Below the pieces are notes generated by a model, which saw only the letters and a program-made list of their open reading frames with translations, was not told where the DNA came from and did no database searches. A stretch of 64,000 nt of DNA from Competibacter_A sp002352125 (lineage in GTDB: Bacteria; Pseudomonadota; Gammaproteobacteria; Competibacterales; Competibacteraceae), in assembly GCA_035441325.1 (NCBI GenBank), contig DAOROA010000014.1, positions 17,956 to 81,955 on the forward strand. The letters are read 5' to 3'. The position numbers and the translations under genes are program-made. Positions 19,060-28,433 of the stretch are shown piece after piece (positions within the stretch are counted from its first letter, which is position 1; every line of letters begins with the position of its first letter).

Positions 19060-20160
19060 TCACACCAAGTCGTGCATCTGGCGCATGTGGTTGTAAGCGA
19101 TGCCGGATACATCGCGGATGATGTCGCCGCGGGCGTTTTTCCAGGCCGAATAGTTGCCGGCCGGTCGAGCTTTTTCGATGATGCCGATAAACGTGTAAGG
19201 ATATTGTCGGCCATCGCGACCGCGTGCGATCAGGATGCCCATGTCCCCGCACAGTCGAGCCGTGGTACCGGTTTTGTCGAGCACCTCCGTTCCGCGAGGC
19301 ACGCCCGTTGCCCCCGTATAGATCCGGTCGCGGTTGGGCAAATTCATCAATCGCTTGATCTCTCCGGAGTAGGGCAGGCGATCGTACCAGAGCGCTTGCA
19401 AAAACCGGCTGTAATCGAGGGCGGAAGCCTTGTTCCGATAGGAACGTCCTCCTCTGGGGATACGCTCGACGATCCGGGTGTGGCGAAAAATTCCGGGGTT
19501 GCGGCGTTTGAGGGTGTGTTGCGCCTCGGTTGGTCCGGAACGGCCGCTGGTCCGGTTCAGCAGCTCGATAAAATAGTTGGTGGCCCGGTTGTCGCTGCGC
19601 TGGATCATCGCCTCCATCCGCTGGCGGTGATAGGGGGTGTAGTTGAGCCTGCCTTCTTGCACTTTGTAAAAAAACGCCAAGGCGATGAACGGCTTGATCA
19701 TGCTGGCGCTTTGATAGGGAATACCGGCGTTGATCGTGGCCAGATACCGGCCGCTGGTGAAGTCGTAAACCAGCCACGCGCTGCGTTCGTTCGCGGCCAG
19801 TCTCCCGGTCCGGCGCTGGCTGGCGATGTAGCGCTCGATGGTATTGTTGAGGTTGTTCGAAATCCAAGCGCGCGGTTGCGGACGGTCGATCGGTTGATCG
19901 GGCCAGTTCTGGCGATTTTGCCAGCTTGGTTGATCGTACCTGCGCGGGCGGTTGTAGCGGCCGGGACGGTCGTACCAACTGGGGTGGTCGAGCGGCTGTG
20001 GCTCTTCTCCCCACTGAGCCGACGCGCTCCGTGAACCGAGGCTGAAGGCGGCGGTGGCGAACAGGGTGCTCAAACCGGCTAGAAACGAGCGTCTGGAAGG
20101 ATCGGGGACCGAGTCGGCCGCAATCGGGTTGCCGGGTTTGGATAGCGGAGCGAACGGCAT
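19060..20160 (-). CDS. Tat-exported serine hydrolase with class A beta-lactamase fold
   Basis: 366 residues. A twin-arginine signal is clear at about residues 23-48: SRRSFLAGLSTLFATAAFSL. After a Pro/Arg/Tyr-rich low-complexity stretch (about 50-90), the catalytic domain has SMIK (SxxK nucleophile motif), SDN in QRSDNRATNYF, and KTG in VLDKTGTTARL. These three motifs in this order are the penicilloyl serine transferase triad of class A beta-lactamases. No convincing ExxLN omega loop is visible, so a cell-wall peptidase or other hydrolase role is as likely as antibiotic hydrolysis. It is convergent with the response regulator gene. Confidence 0.8.
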   Translation of the reverse strand: MPFAPLSKPGNPIAADSVPDPSRRSFLAGLSTLFATAAFSLGSRSASAQWGEEPQPLDHPSWYDRPGRYNRPRRYDQPSWQNRQNWPDQPIDRPQPRAWISNNLNNTIERYIASQRRTGRLAANERSAWLVYDFTSGRYLATINAGIPYQSASMIKPFIALAFFYKVQEGRLNYTPYHRQRMEAMIQRSDNRATNYFIELLNRTSGRSGPTEAQHTLKRRNPGIFRHTRIVERIPRGGRSYRNKASALDYSRFLQALWYDRLPYSGEIKRLMNLPNRDRIYTGATGVPRGTEVLDKTGTTARLCGDMGILIARGRDGRQYPYTFIGIIEKARPAGNYSAWKNARGDIIRDVSGIAYNHMRQMHDLV

Positions 20161-20211
20161 GGCGAAACCTCGGATCGGCAGTGACGATGTCGGGGAAAGG
20201 TCAAATAAATA

Positions 20212-21168
20212 TTATGGTCCGGCGACTTGGAAATCGACAATGACCGGATAATGGTCGGAACCGAGATCCGGTCCCACGACCACTCGCCGGATTCGGATCC
20301 CTTCCGAAAATAGAGCATGGTCGATAGGAATCCACAGCGGTGGCCAACCGACCGGCCAAGACGGCAGGATACCACGTCCGCCCCCACTGTCGCGCAGGCC
20401 CGAATCGGCCAGCAACTTCTCGAAATACGGCGACCAGGGCGAAGTGTTCAGATCGCCCAGCAGCAATAGCGGCAGCGGGGTTTGCCGGGCGAACGCGGCC
20501 AATTGAGCCAGTTGGTCGTTGCGCTCCCGAGCCGGCCCGGCGCCAACGGGTGGCAGGGGGTGAGTGCCCAGCACGATAAGACGATGCCGGTCGATCGCGA
20601 ACTCGGCGATGATCGAGGGTAACCCCGCCGCCCCGAATTGTGCGATGTCGGCCCGCGAAAATGGCCGGCGGCTGAAAAACGCGATACCAAAATTGTCTTC
20701 GCGCGGCGCGACAGTCCGATATGGATAGCGGTCGGTAAGGTCGGTCAAGCGGTCGAGCAGCCAAGGCGTAGTTTCCAACAGCACCACGAAGTCCGGCTGG
20801 TGGGCGAGGATCGCGTCGCGGATGCGCTCGTGATCGCGGTTGGCGGAATTGACGTTTGCCAGCAATGCCCGAAAAACCGGTCCATCGCCGCTGGCCTGGG
20901 CTTCGGTCCAGCTCGGGAACCTCGGCGCTAGCAATATCGCATTGAGCAGGGCAAAAGCCGCGAAGGTGACCGCCCAACGCACGCGGCGCCAGACCGGCAG
21001 GATTAAAGCGCCGAAACCGAGCGCGACTGCATACTGGACGCGAAAATGGGAAGCCAGTTCGAATCCCCACCAGAGTTGTCCGGCGAATCCGGCGAGGGTG
21101 GCGATACAAACCATCGTACCGGTGGCAGCCAATAAACCTAGCCAAGTGATGCGCAGTATCGACGGCAT
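20212..21168 (-). CDS. Membrane-anchored endonuclease/exonuclease/phosphatase-family protein
   Basis: 318 residues from ATG 21168; a GTG start further upstream (to 21270) is possible. Three hydrophobic segments occupy roughly the first 90 residues. The catalytic domain shows NVNSANRDHERI, DFVVLLETTPW, ILGTHPLPP-like (VLGTHPLPPVG), LLLGDLNTSPWSP, and SDHYPVIVDF. These are the metal and catalytic residues of the EEP fold, as in exonuclease III and inositol phosphatases. Membrane-anchored members of this group are usually uncharacterised phosphodiesterases. The substrate is unknown. Confidence 0.82.
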   Translation of the reverse strand: MPSILRITWLGLLAATGTMVCIATLAGFAGQLWWGFELASHFRVQYAVALGFGALILPVWRRVRWAVTFAAFALLNAILLAPRFPSWTEAQASGDGPVFRALLANVNSANRDHERIRDAILAHQPDFVVLLETTPWLLDRLTDLTDRYPYRTVAPREDNFGIAFFSRRPFSRADIAQFGAAGLPSIIAEFAIDRHRLIVLGTHPLPPVGAGPARERNDQLAQLAAFARQTPLPLLLLGDLNTSPWSPYFEKLLADSGLRDSGGGRGILPSWPVGWPPLWIPIDHALFSEGIRIRRVVVGPDLGSDHYPVIVDFQVAGP

Positions 21169-21406
21169 GCCGAAGGTTCCTCGATTTCGGTCGGTGACGA
21201 GAAGCTGTGCGAGCTGGCGGCCGCGTTCGAGGCGGAGATTGCTCCGAGGCACGAAATTAGGGAAAACCACGATGCCGTTCGCGAATTTCCTTATTTACTC
21301 CGCAAGCCCAAACTTTAATATTAGCCGTGCCGGAAATATGGATTAGAACTATAACACCGTAGCAAAAATCAAAAAAATCGCCGGCTAATGCATACGAGGG
21401 AGGAAA

Positions 21407-21421
21407 GGCGGCGAAGCCGCC
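21407..21421 (+). repeat. Short GC hairpin upstream of the small ORF
   Basis: GGCGGC-GAA-GCCGCC, a perfect 6-bp stem with a 3-base loop. It lies 24 bases before the ATG at 21446 and just after AGGGAGGAAAGG. It could affect translation of the small ORF. Confidence 0.5.
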
Positions 21422-21445
21422 GACCACCAAAGCGAGGAGCCCAAA

Positions 21446-21718
21446 ATGAAAAGCGAAATCACCCGGCCAGTGAAGGCTAGGCGTTTTGGCAGCGAGGGAT
21501 TGATGCCCGTAGACAAGTGCAGTTGTCCGTATCGCGGCGCAGCGCCTTGCGTGAGCGCGAGCGGAGGCAGTTACTGCGGCGGCTACGGCGGCGATGTACC
21601 TATCCGGGGCACCCAGCTACATTCGGTGCGATGCCTGGAAGAAAACAATGCCGATTTCGTTCCGTATAACTGGCTGAAGGCGCCACGCCGTTTGGCGTAT
21701 TCCCAACTGCATCGCTAG
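21446..21718 (+). CDS. Small Cys-containing protein of unknown function
   Basis: 90 residues, not recognised. Support for a real gene: a ribosome binding site (GCGAGGAGCCCAAAATG), a strong intrinsic-type terminator about 95 bases after the stop on the same strand, and isolation between two minus-strand genes. The protein has a compact cysteine segment around residues 24-44 (DKCSCPYRGAAPCVSASGG, then SYCGGYGGD) and one more Cys (VRCLEENN). No signal peptide or membrane segment is seen. The four Cys at CxC...C...C could bind metal, but no known motif fits exactly. Confidence 0.45.
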   Translation: MKSEITRPVKARRFGSEGLMPVDKCSCPYRGAAPCVSASGGSYCGGYGGDVPIRGTQLHSVRCLEENNADFVPYNWLKAPRRLAYSQLHR

Positions 21719-21811
21719 GGAAGATATGCGAGGACATTCCCGTTCGGGGCATCAAAGATAAGGGTCAGTCTCGACGGAGTAATGCAAGCGCAAGGACGGC
21801 GCCAAAATCGT

Positions 21812-21850
21812 GGCGGAGATCCGGTTGCATCTGGACTCCGCCTTTGTTTT
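21812..21850 (+). terminator. Rho-independent terminator
   Basis: Inverted repeat GGCGGAG-A-TCC ... GGA-CTCCGCC (21812-21842) followed by TTTGTTTT on the plus strand. It would end a transcript covering the small ORF at 21446-21718. It also lies just past the stop of the minus-strand kinase, but the T-tract is on the plus-strand side. Confidence 0.7.
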
Positions 21851-21856
21851 GCCCGG

Positions 21857-24800
21857 TTATTGCTCCACCGTGATCCGGACCTTCCGGTCATTTTGCCACT
21901 CGCCGACGATCTTTTTGCCGTTCTCGTACAGCACCCCTTGGCCGTTCTTGCGGCCATTGCGCCATTCGCCCTCGTAGCGGTCGCCGTTGCGATAGTAATA
22001 AACGCCTTGGCCGTTCGGCTGGTCGTTGGCGAACTCGCCCACGTATTTTTCGCCGTTCGCGTAGGTGTAAGTGCCTTGGCCGTTCTTGCGGCCGTTGCGC
22101 CATTCTCCTTGGTAGCGGTTGCCGCTGCGGTAGTAATAAGTGCCTTCGCCGTTGATCACGCCGCTACGCCATTCGCCGACGTATTTTTCGCCGCGTCCCG
22201 CATAGACATAAGTACCCTGGCCGTGCATTTTCGCATTGCGGAATTCTCCCGAGTATTCGCTGCCATCCGGGTAACGGTAGGAGCCTTGACCGTTCTGGCA
22301 GTTGCCGCGTAGGCAGTTCGATCCTGCGTCGGCTTTCGCTGTCTGGGGTTCGGGAGCAGGAGGCGGAGCCGGTTCCCGGCTTGCGGCGGGCTTCTCGACA
22401 CCGCCGTCGGCCGGTTCGGGCTCGTGGACCGATTCCGGCGTTGGCCGGCGAGTGGGTGGTGGCGCGGTCGCCACCGCCAGTTTTTTGGGTAAAGCCGCAG
22501 TCAGCGTGCTGCTGTCACCAGCGGCCAGGTCGATCCGTCCGTTCCAGTCTTGGTAGCCTTCTTGGCTGACTCGCACCTTGTAGGAGCCGGGTTTTAGCTC
22601 GACTTCCAGAGGTACCGTGCCGACATTGCGGCCATTGATCGTGACTTGGGCATCTTCCACGTCGGCTTGAACGGCCAATCGAGCGGGAAGTCCCGGCTGC
22701 CGCTTCAGCTCTTTGAGTTTGGCGCGGGCAGCGGACGCTGGACGGCTTTTGGGATAGGTGGCCAGAAACCGCTCGATTTCGGCCGAGTCGCTGCTGTCCT
22801 TGATCGCCGCCCAGGCCTGCTCGGCGGTGCGCGGTTTCTCGGCGGGTTCCGGCGCGGGCGGCGGCTGTTCGCCGAGCGTGCCTTGCGGGGATACCGTCAC
22901 CAGCAAGCTAACGTCTTTGTCGGTCTCGGTCTTGGAAAGACGAGTATGCCGGTCCTGGGCGATGACTTGGGTGTTGTTGGTGGGGGTTTCGGTGGGAGGC
23001 TGCGTCACCGGGCGGGGAAGCGAGACCAGATCGATCGCCGGCACCTCCGGTTTCGCATCGCGTTCCGGCGGCGTGGGTTGCGGTTCCGGGGTGGCGACTG
23101 GAGTTGGCGCGGCGGGTTTTTCCGGTGCTGGTGCAGCGGGTTGTTTGGCGGCCGCTTCTGCCTGGGCCAGCCGTTCGCGCAGGTCAAACAAGCGGGGGTG
23201 GGACGGGTTCAGCCGCGCTAGCCGGTCGAGCGCGCTTCGCGTTGCTTTGGCATCTCCTTTTCGCAGGGCCGCCGCCGCTTGGTCCGCGTAGCGGTCGGCG
23301 ACATGATCGAGACCGGCCAACGCTTCGCTGTTTCCACGATCCCGCCTGAGCACCTCGCCGTAACAATCGGCGGCGTTGCCCCGCTTGCCGGAGGTCAACC
23401 GATTGGCTTTGAGATGGGTTTCACATTGTTTGAGCAGAGCGGCGACCCGGACGGCGTCATCCGATGGGGGCGCGACGGCGGGCGGTACGGCCTTGGCTTC
23501 GCGCAGTTGCCGGCGGACCTCCTCGCGCAACGCCAGCAGCCGAGGGTGATCGGGATTTTGCTGCAAACCTTGCTCGATTTGCGACAAACTGACTTCGTAA
23601 GCGCGATCTCGCTGATAGTCGAGCGCCCGCCCCAGAAATTCGTCGGCTTTTCTTCGGCGTTGTTCGGTCTCGATTTTCTGGCGTTCGGTTTCGATTTTTT
23701 GCCGTTCGGCGATTTCGGCCTGCTGGCGGGTGAGTTCCTGTTGGCGCTGGCGCTCGGCTTGTTGTGCCAGAACATCCTGTTTCAACGCCAATAGCGCCGC
23801 ATGGTCGGGCATGGCCTGCAAACCCTGTTCGATATGGACCAGGCTCACGTCCAGCGCGCCTTCCTGTCGAGCGCGCTGAGCCTGTTCGAGAAACTGTTCG
23901 GCTTGTAGTTTGGCCTGCTGCCGCTGCTCGTTGGCCTGCCGGGCCTTGTCCTCTTCGGCGATCTGGCGATTGACCTGTTCGCGCAACGCCAGCAGGGCCG
24001 CGTGGCCGGGGACCAGTCGCAGACCCTGTTCGATGTGGGCCAGGCTATCGGTTAAAGCGCCGGTCTGCTGTTGCTGGGCCGCTTGCGAGAACAGTTGATC
24101 GGCCTCGGTTCGCCGTTGGGCGGCAAGATCGATGACTGGCGGTCCCGGTTGCCGATCTGGCGGCGCAACGGCGAGCGGTGGGGTCGTCGTGGCTGGCCGG
24201 TTCAAAAACAGGTATCCGCCCGCGACCACCGCGCCGGTCAAGGCTGCCGCCAAAGGTATCCCGATTTTCCAGCCGAGGTGGCTCGTTGGCGCTGGAGCGT
24301 GGCCGATGGCTGGCGCGAGGGTTTCCCGATAGCCGGTCGCGCTGGTGGACGCTTCGACGATACCCAGCGCGGCGGCGACTTCTTGGCCGTTTTGAAACCG
24401 TTGGTGAGGGTCTTTTTCCAGCAGTTTGTTCAGCAGCGGCTGAAAGCGGGCCAATTTGGCCGGCAATTCAGGGATCGGGGCGGTGACGTGCATCATCGCC
24501 AGAGCGAAGCTGTCTTCGGCGGTATAGGGAACATTGCCGGTCAGCATTTCGTAGAGCAACACGCCGAGGCTGTACAGGTCGGAGCGGGCGTCTACCGTCT
24601 GGCCGCGAATCTGCTCCGGGCTCATGTAGCGTGGCGTGCCGATGGACAGACCGGTGCGGGTCATGATCGTGGTGCCGCCGAGAGTTTTGGCGATGCCGAA
24701 GTCGGTCAGTACCGGGCTGCCGTTTTCGCGGAACAGAATGTTCTGGGGCTTGATATCACGATGGATGATGTTGCGACGGTGGGCGTAGTGCAGGGCGCTG

Positions 24801-25135
24801 GCGATGGCGCTGGCGATGGACAGGGCTTCCGTCAGCGGCAAGCCATCGCGGATGCGCTGTTGCAGCGTGCCGCCCGGCAGATATTCCATCGACAGGTAAT
24901 AAGTGTTGTCGTGGGACGCGATGTCGTAGACGGTGACGATGTGCGGGTCGTTGAGTTGCGCGATGATTCGGCCTTCTCGCAGAAACCGGTGGGCGAATTC
25001 CTCGTCGGTCGTGAGGATGGGCTTGATGACTTTCAGCGCGACGTGACGGTGTAAGGACTCCTGCAAGGCGAGATAAACGATTGCCATGCCGCCTTGGCCG
25101 AGTTCGCGCTCGATCTGATAGCCTGGAATGTGCAT
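21857..25135 (-). CDS. Ser/Thr protein kinase with PEGA domain and C-terminal MORN repeats
   Basis: 1092 residues from the ATG preceded by AAAGGA. The kinase domain (about 5-265) is intact: GQGGMAIVY, HVALKVIKP, HRDIKPQNIL, DFGIAKT, and SPEQIRG. One membrane helix lies near 290-310 (IGIPLAAALTGAVVAGGYLF). Then follow Gln/Arg-rich coiled-coil repeats (330-560) containing four or so HIEQGL-type units, a Pro-rich stretch, and a PEGA domain near 845-910 (VTINGRNVGTVPLEVELKPG). Last is a run of about six MORN repeats near 985-1085 of the type YxGEWRNGRKNGQGTY. Kinase faces the cytoplasm and PEGA/MORN the periplasm by topology. Targets unknown. Confidence 0.9.
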   Translation of the reverse strand: MHIPGYQIERELGQGGMAIVYLALQESLHRHVALKVIKPILTTDEEFAHRFLREGRIIAQLNDPHIVTVYDIASHDNTYYLSMEYLPGGTLQQRIRDGLPLTEALSIASAIASALHYAHRRNIIHRDIKPQNILFRENGSPVLTDFGIAKTLGGTTIMTRTGLSIGTPRYMSPEQIRGQTVDARSDLYSLGVLLYEMLTGNVPYTAEDSFALAMMHVTAPIPELPAKLARFQPLLNKLLEKDPHQRFQNGQEVAAALGIVEASTSATGYRETLAPAIGHAPAPTSHLGWKIGIPLAAALTGAVVAGGYLFLNRPATTTPPLAVAPPDRQPGPPVIDLAAQRRTEADQLFSQAAQQQQTGALTDSLAHIEQGLRLVPGHAALLALREQVNRQIAEEDKARQANEQRQQAKLQAEQFLEQAQRARQEGALDVSLVHIEQGLQAMPDHAALLALKQDVLAQQAERQRQQELTRQQAEIAERQKIETERQKIETEQRRRKADEFLGRALDYQRDRAYEVSLSQIEQGLQQNPDHPRLLALREEVRRQLREAKAVPPAVAPPSDDAVRVAALLKQCETHLKANRLTSGKRGNAADCYGEVLRRDRGNSEALAGLDHVADRYADQAAAALRKGDAKATRSALDRLARLNPSHPRLFDLRERLAQAEAAAKQPAAPAPEKPAAPTPVATPEPQPTPPERDAKPEVPAIDLVSLPRPVTQPPTETPTNNTQVIAQDRHTRLSKTETDKDVSLLVTVSPQGTLGEQPPPAPEPAEKPRTAEQAWAAIKDSSDSAEIERFLATYPKSRPASAARAKLKELKRQPGLPARLAVQADVEDAQVTINGRNVGTVPLEVELKPGSYKVRVSQEGYQDWNGRIDLAAGDSSTLTAALPKKLAVATAPPPTRRPTPESVHEPEPADGGVEKPAASREPAPPPAPEPQTAKADAGSNCLRGNCQNGQGSYRYPDGSEYSGEFRNAKMHGQGTYVYAGRGEKYVGEWRSGVINGEGTYYYRSGNRYQGEWRNGRKNGQGTYTYANGEKYVGEFANDQPNGQGVYYYRNGDRYEGEWRNGRKNGQGVLYENGKKIVGEWQNDRKVRITVEQ

Positions 25136-25425
25136 GTTCAAATCCTTTCACTGCTGGCGCCGCATTCCGGCGGTCGATGTATTTTCGGGTAGTTCCGCAA
25201 CTTGGTGCACGGTTGGGTCAATCGAGTTTCGCCGTTTTCGGCATGCTGCGCGAACTGCGCAGCCACGGCGTGGGCTGGCGCGGTATGATAGGCTCAAATT
25301 CTAGGAAATCGTCTGGCTTTCGGGCAAAAGATGCCATTGGTAGCCCGTTCTTCGATTGAAATCTAAGCAGATATCGTGCCGCCTGTTCCGGCAATCATCA
25401 AACGTAGGTTAAGGAATATTTCCGC

Positions 25426-26541
25426 ATGTCTGGCAACACGTTTGGCAAGTTGTTCACCGTCACCACGTTCGGCGAAAGCCACGGTCCGGCGCTCGGTGCA
25501 GTCGTGGATGGTTGCCCGCCTGGCCTGGCATTATCCGAAGCGGATTTGCAAAGCGATTTAGACCGCCGTCGGCCCGGCCAGAGCCGGCATACCACCCAGC
25601 GCCGCGAGCCGGACGAGGTGCGCATCCTGTCCGGCGTGTTCGAGGGCAAAACGACGGGAACTCCGGTCGGTTTGCTGATCGAGAACGTGGATCAGCGCTC
25701 GAAGGATTACGGCGAGATTTTGGACCGGTTCCGGCCCGGCCACGCCGACTACACCTACCACCAAAAGTACGGATTGCGGGATTATCGGGGCGGTGGCCGG
25801 TCTTCGGCGCGGGAAACCGCGATGCGGGTGGCGGCCGGCGCCATCGCCAGAAAATATCTGCGGGAGCGCTACGGCGTCGCGATCCGGGGTTATCTGGCCC
25901 AGCTTGGTCCGATTCGACCGGCCAGATTGGTTTGGGAGGAGGTGGACGACAACCCGTTTTTCTGTCCGGACCCCGATAAAGTGGCGGAGTTGGAACAGTT
26001 CATGGACGCGCTGCGCAAGTCCGGCGATTCCATCGGTGCGCGGGTGACGGTGGTGGCCAGCGGAGTGCCGGCGGGTTGGGGCGAGCCGGTGTTCGACCGG
26101 CTGGACGCCGACATCGCCCACGCGCTGATGGGTATCAACGCGGTCAAGGGCGTAGAAATCGGAGCCGGCTTCGCCAGTGTGGAGCAGCGTGGCACCGAGC
26201 ACCGCGACGAACTGACGCCAGCCGGTTTTTTGAGCAACAATGCCGGGGGCATACTGGGCGGGATTTCGACTGGTCAGGACATCGTGGCCAGTATCGCCTT
26301 GAAACCGACTTCCAGCGTCCGCTTGCCGGGGCGAACCATTAACCTCCAAGGCGAGCCGGTGGAGGTGGTCACCAAAGGCCGGCACGATCCCTGCGTCGGC
26401 ATCCGCGCGACGCCCATCGCCGAGGCGATGCTGGCTTTGGTGTTGATGGATCACGCCATGCGCCACCGCGCCCAGAATCTGGACGTGCATACCGGAACGC
26501 CGATCATTCCGGGCGCCGTCCCGCGCGATCCGGCGGACTAG
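25426..26541 (+). CDS. aroC: Chorismate synthase
   Basis: 371 residues beginning SGNTFGKLFTVTTFGESHGP, the conserved N-terminus with the FMN-site His. It also has RRPGQSRHTTQRRE, SGVFEGKTTGTPV, RGGGRSSARETAMRV and the C-terminal RHDPCVGIRATPIAEAM. It converts 5-enolpyruvylshikimate 3-phosphate to chorismate with reduced FMN. Length is normal. AAGGAA precedes the ATG. It is divergent from the kinase gene across 290 bases with nothing else recognisable. A perfect hairpin follows its stop. Confidence 0.96.
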   Translation: MSGNTFGKLFTVTTFGESHGPALGAVVDGCPPGLALSEADLQSDLDRRRPGQSRHTTQRREPDEVRILSGVFEGKTTGTPVGLLIENVDQRSKDYGEILDRFRPGHADYTYHQKYGLRDYRGGGRSSARETAMRVAAGAIARKYLRERYGVAIRGYLAQLGPIRPARLVWEEVDDNPFFCPDPDKVAELEQFMDALRKSGDSIGARVTVVASGVPAGWGEPVFDRLDADIAHALMGINAVKGVEIGAGFASVEQRGTEHRDELTPAGFLSNNAGGILGGISTGQDIVASIALKPTSSVRLPGRTINLQGEPVEVVTKGRHDPCVGIRATPIAEAMLALVLMDHAMRHRAQNLDVHTGTPIIPGAVPRDPAD

Positions 26542-26559
26542 AACACCCTTCACCCCAAA

Positions 26560-26580
26560 CCCTCTCCCGGCGGGAGAGGG
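26560..26580. repeat. REP-like perfect hairpin (CCCTCTCCC type)
   Basis: CCCTCTCCC-GGC-GGGAGAGGG, a perfect 9-bp stem, between aroC and the MFS gene. It belongs to the same visual family as the copies inside nifE (40120-40226) and in the nifH-nifD gap. There is no T-tract, so it is a dispersed repeat rather than a standard terminator. Confidence 0.7.
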
Positions 26581-26603
26581 AATGCCTTGGCGTCGTTTGG
26601 ATC

Positions 26604-27746
26604 GTGCTTTCGCTGCGTTTGTACTTGTGCCTGTCCGGCTTCTATCTGGTCTATTTCGCCAGCTTGGGCGTGCTGTTGCCGTATTGGGGGCCGTATCTGC
26701 GGACGCTGGGATTCGATCCCGCGCGGATCGGGGAGCTGCTGGCGATTCCGCAGGCGACCAAGCTGGTGGCGCCGACGCTCTGGGGCTGGCTGGCCGACCA
26801 GACCGGGCGGCGGGTAAGGGTGATCCGCTGGGCGTGCTTCGTGGCGATGCTGGCCTTCGCTGGCGTCTACGCGGCGGGGAGTTCTTATCTCGGGCTGGCG
26901 CTGGTGACGCTGCTGTTCAGTTTCTTCTGGAACGCAGCGCTGCCGCAATTCGAGGCGGTGACTCTCGATCATCTGGGCGAACACGCTCACCGTTACAGCC
27001 GGGTTCGATTGTGGGGATCGGTTGGCTTTATCGGCGCGGCGGTCGGCTTGGGCTTTGCGACCCGGGATTGGGGGGTGGGCATCGTGCCGGCGGTGTTGCT
27101 GGGCTTGTTCGCCACGCTGTGGCTGAATAGCTTGCTGGTCCCGGAACGGCATTCGGGGCCGATCGCGCACTCGGCACCGCCGCTCGGCCAGGTTTTGCGG
27201 CGACCGGCGGTGATCGCGTTCTTCGTCGCCTGTTTTTTCAATCAAGCCGCCCACGGACCGTATTACGGTTTTTTTTCCCTGTACTTGGAAACGCTGGGCT
27301 ACTCGCCCGAATTTACCGGCCTGATGTGGGGCTTGGGTGTGGCGGTGGAAGTCGGCATGTTCGTGTTCATGCCGCGATTGTTGCTGTTGTTCGGACCGCG
27401 CCGGTTGATGTTGGCGGCGTTGGCGTTGGCGGCGTTGCGCTGGCTGCTGATCGGCCATTTCGCCCGCGATCTGCCGGTATTGCTGTTCGCCCAGAGCTTG
27501 CACGCCTTCAGTTTCGGCGTTTTTCACGCCGTGTCCATTCACCTGATCCACCAGTTTTTTCCGGGGTCGCTACAAGGACGGGGTCAAGCGTTGTACAGCA
27601 CCTTGAGCTTCGGCGCGGGCAACGCGGTGGGCAGTCTCGCCGCCGGCTATCTGTGGGTGGGTCTAGGGCCGGCGACGATGTACGATTTGGCAGCGGTGCT
27701 GGGTGCGCTGGGTTGGCTGGTGGCGTGGCGAGGGTTAAGGGTGTGA
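26604..27746 (+). CDS. MFS transporter, phenylpropionate-permease (HcaT) type
   Basis: 380 residues from a GTG start. About twelve hydrophobic segments are visible. The N-terminus LRLYLCLSGFYLVYFASLGV, then GVLLPYWGPYL, and the cytoplasmic loop WGWLADQTGRRVRVIRW match the MFS_1-like/HcaT group. The substrate cannot be predicted: this group includes a putative 3-phenylpropionate carrier and many uncharacterised members. The gene is separated from aroC by the REP-like hairpin. The GTG has only a distant GGAGAGG, so the start is uncertain by a few codons. Confidence 0.8.
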   Translation: MLSLRLYLCLSGFYLVYFASLGVLLPYWGPYLRTLGFDPARIGELLAIPQATKLVAPTLWGWLADQTGRRVRVIRWACFVAMLAFAGVYAAGSSYLGLALVTLLFSFFWNAALPQFEAVTLDHLGEHAHRYSRVRLWGSVGFIGAAVGLGFATRDWGVGIVPAVLLGLFATLWLNSLLVPERHSGPIAHSAPPLGQVLRRPAVIAFFVACFFNQAAHGPYYGFFSLYLETLGYSPEFTGLMWGLGVAVEVGMFVFMPRLLLLFGPRRLMLAALALAALRWLLIGHFARDLPVLLFAQSLHAFSFGVFHAVSIHLIHQFFPGSLQGRGQALYSTLSFGAGNAVGSLAAGYLWVGLGPATMYDLAAVLGALGWLVAWRGLRV

Positions 27747-27819
27747 TGGTGGGTGAATCGCAAGGCCGGCGCGGCGCTTATGCCTGTTTTACGCGACATC
27801 TACCGGAAGTCGCGTGCTC

Positions 27820-28377
27820 TCATATCTTCCCCGCCTGCTGGGCGATGAAAGCGGTTTTGGCCGACAATTCCAGCGAACAGGTCCACTTATAAGCCAGATT
27901 GAGCGTAGCGGCGCAAGCGTAGACGCCGTGGCCGCGCACCACGGCGATGGGGTAGTCCATCAATACTTCGGCGACCATGCGCGGCGAGCGGGCTTCGTAT
28001 TGATCGTAAGGAATGGTCAGGACCGGCACCCGGCTGAAATACAACTGGCCCTCGAAATCGGCCGGGAAAAACTCTTCGTTGTCCATGGTCATCGCCACGG
28101 AATAAGGGCCGTGGCTGTGCAGCACGGCTTGGGTTTGTGGGTTGGATTGATAGACTGCCAGGTGCAGGCGAGCGTCCATCGAGGCGCCTTTGCCGATGAC
28201 GCCGTCCATCTGACACTCGACCAGATCGCCGCTGCTGAGCAGGTCGGCGCAACAGCCGGTCGGCGTGATCCAGAACGAATCGCCGTCTCGCACCGAGGCG
28301 TTGCCGCTGTGGGAATCGTTGAGGCCGTATCGGCGCAACCAGAGATAATGTTGGGCAAGATTGTCTTTGATGTTCAT
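27820..28377 (-). CDS. Class II aldolase/adducin-domain protein
   Basis: 185 residues from ATG 28377 (MNIKDNLAQHYLWLRRYG). It has the zinc site HSH in VLHSHGPYSVAM and a later His in VVRGHGVYA, plus SGNASVR and ITPTGCC for the phosphate-binding loop. Family members are sugar-phosphate aldolases (FucA, AraD) or methylthioribulose-phosphate dehydratases. It is slightly shorter than typical FucA. It follows cpdA and argA on the same strand, 56 bases downstream of cpdA, and may be at the end of that transcript. Substrate unknown. Confidence 0.82.
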   Translation of the reverse strand: MNIKDNLAQHYLWLRRYGLNDSHSGNASVRDGDSFWITPTGCCADLLSSGDLVECQMDGVIGKGASMDARLHLAVYQSNPQTQAVLHSHGPYSVAMTMDNEEFFPADFEGQLYFSRVPVLTIPYDQYEARSPRMVAEVLMDYPIAVVRGHGVYACAATLNLAYKWTCSLELSAKTAFIAQQAGKI

Positions 28378-28433
28378 GCGGTGAATTATAGCGTCGAAAT
28401 CGGCCGGGAACCCCTCTGGCTCAGCTCGACAGA

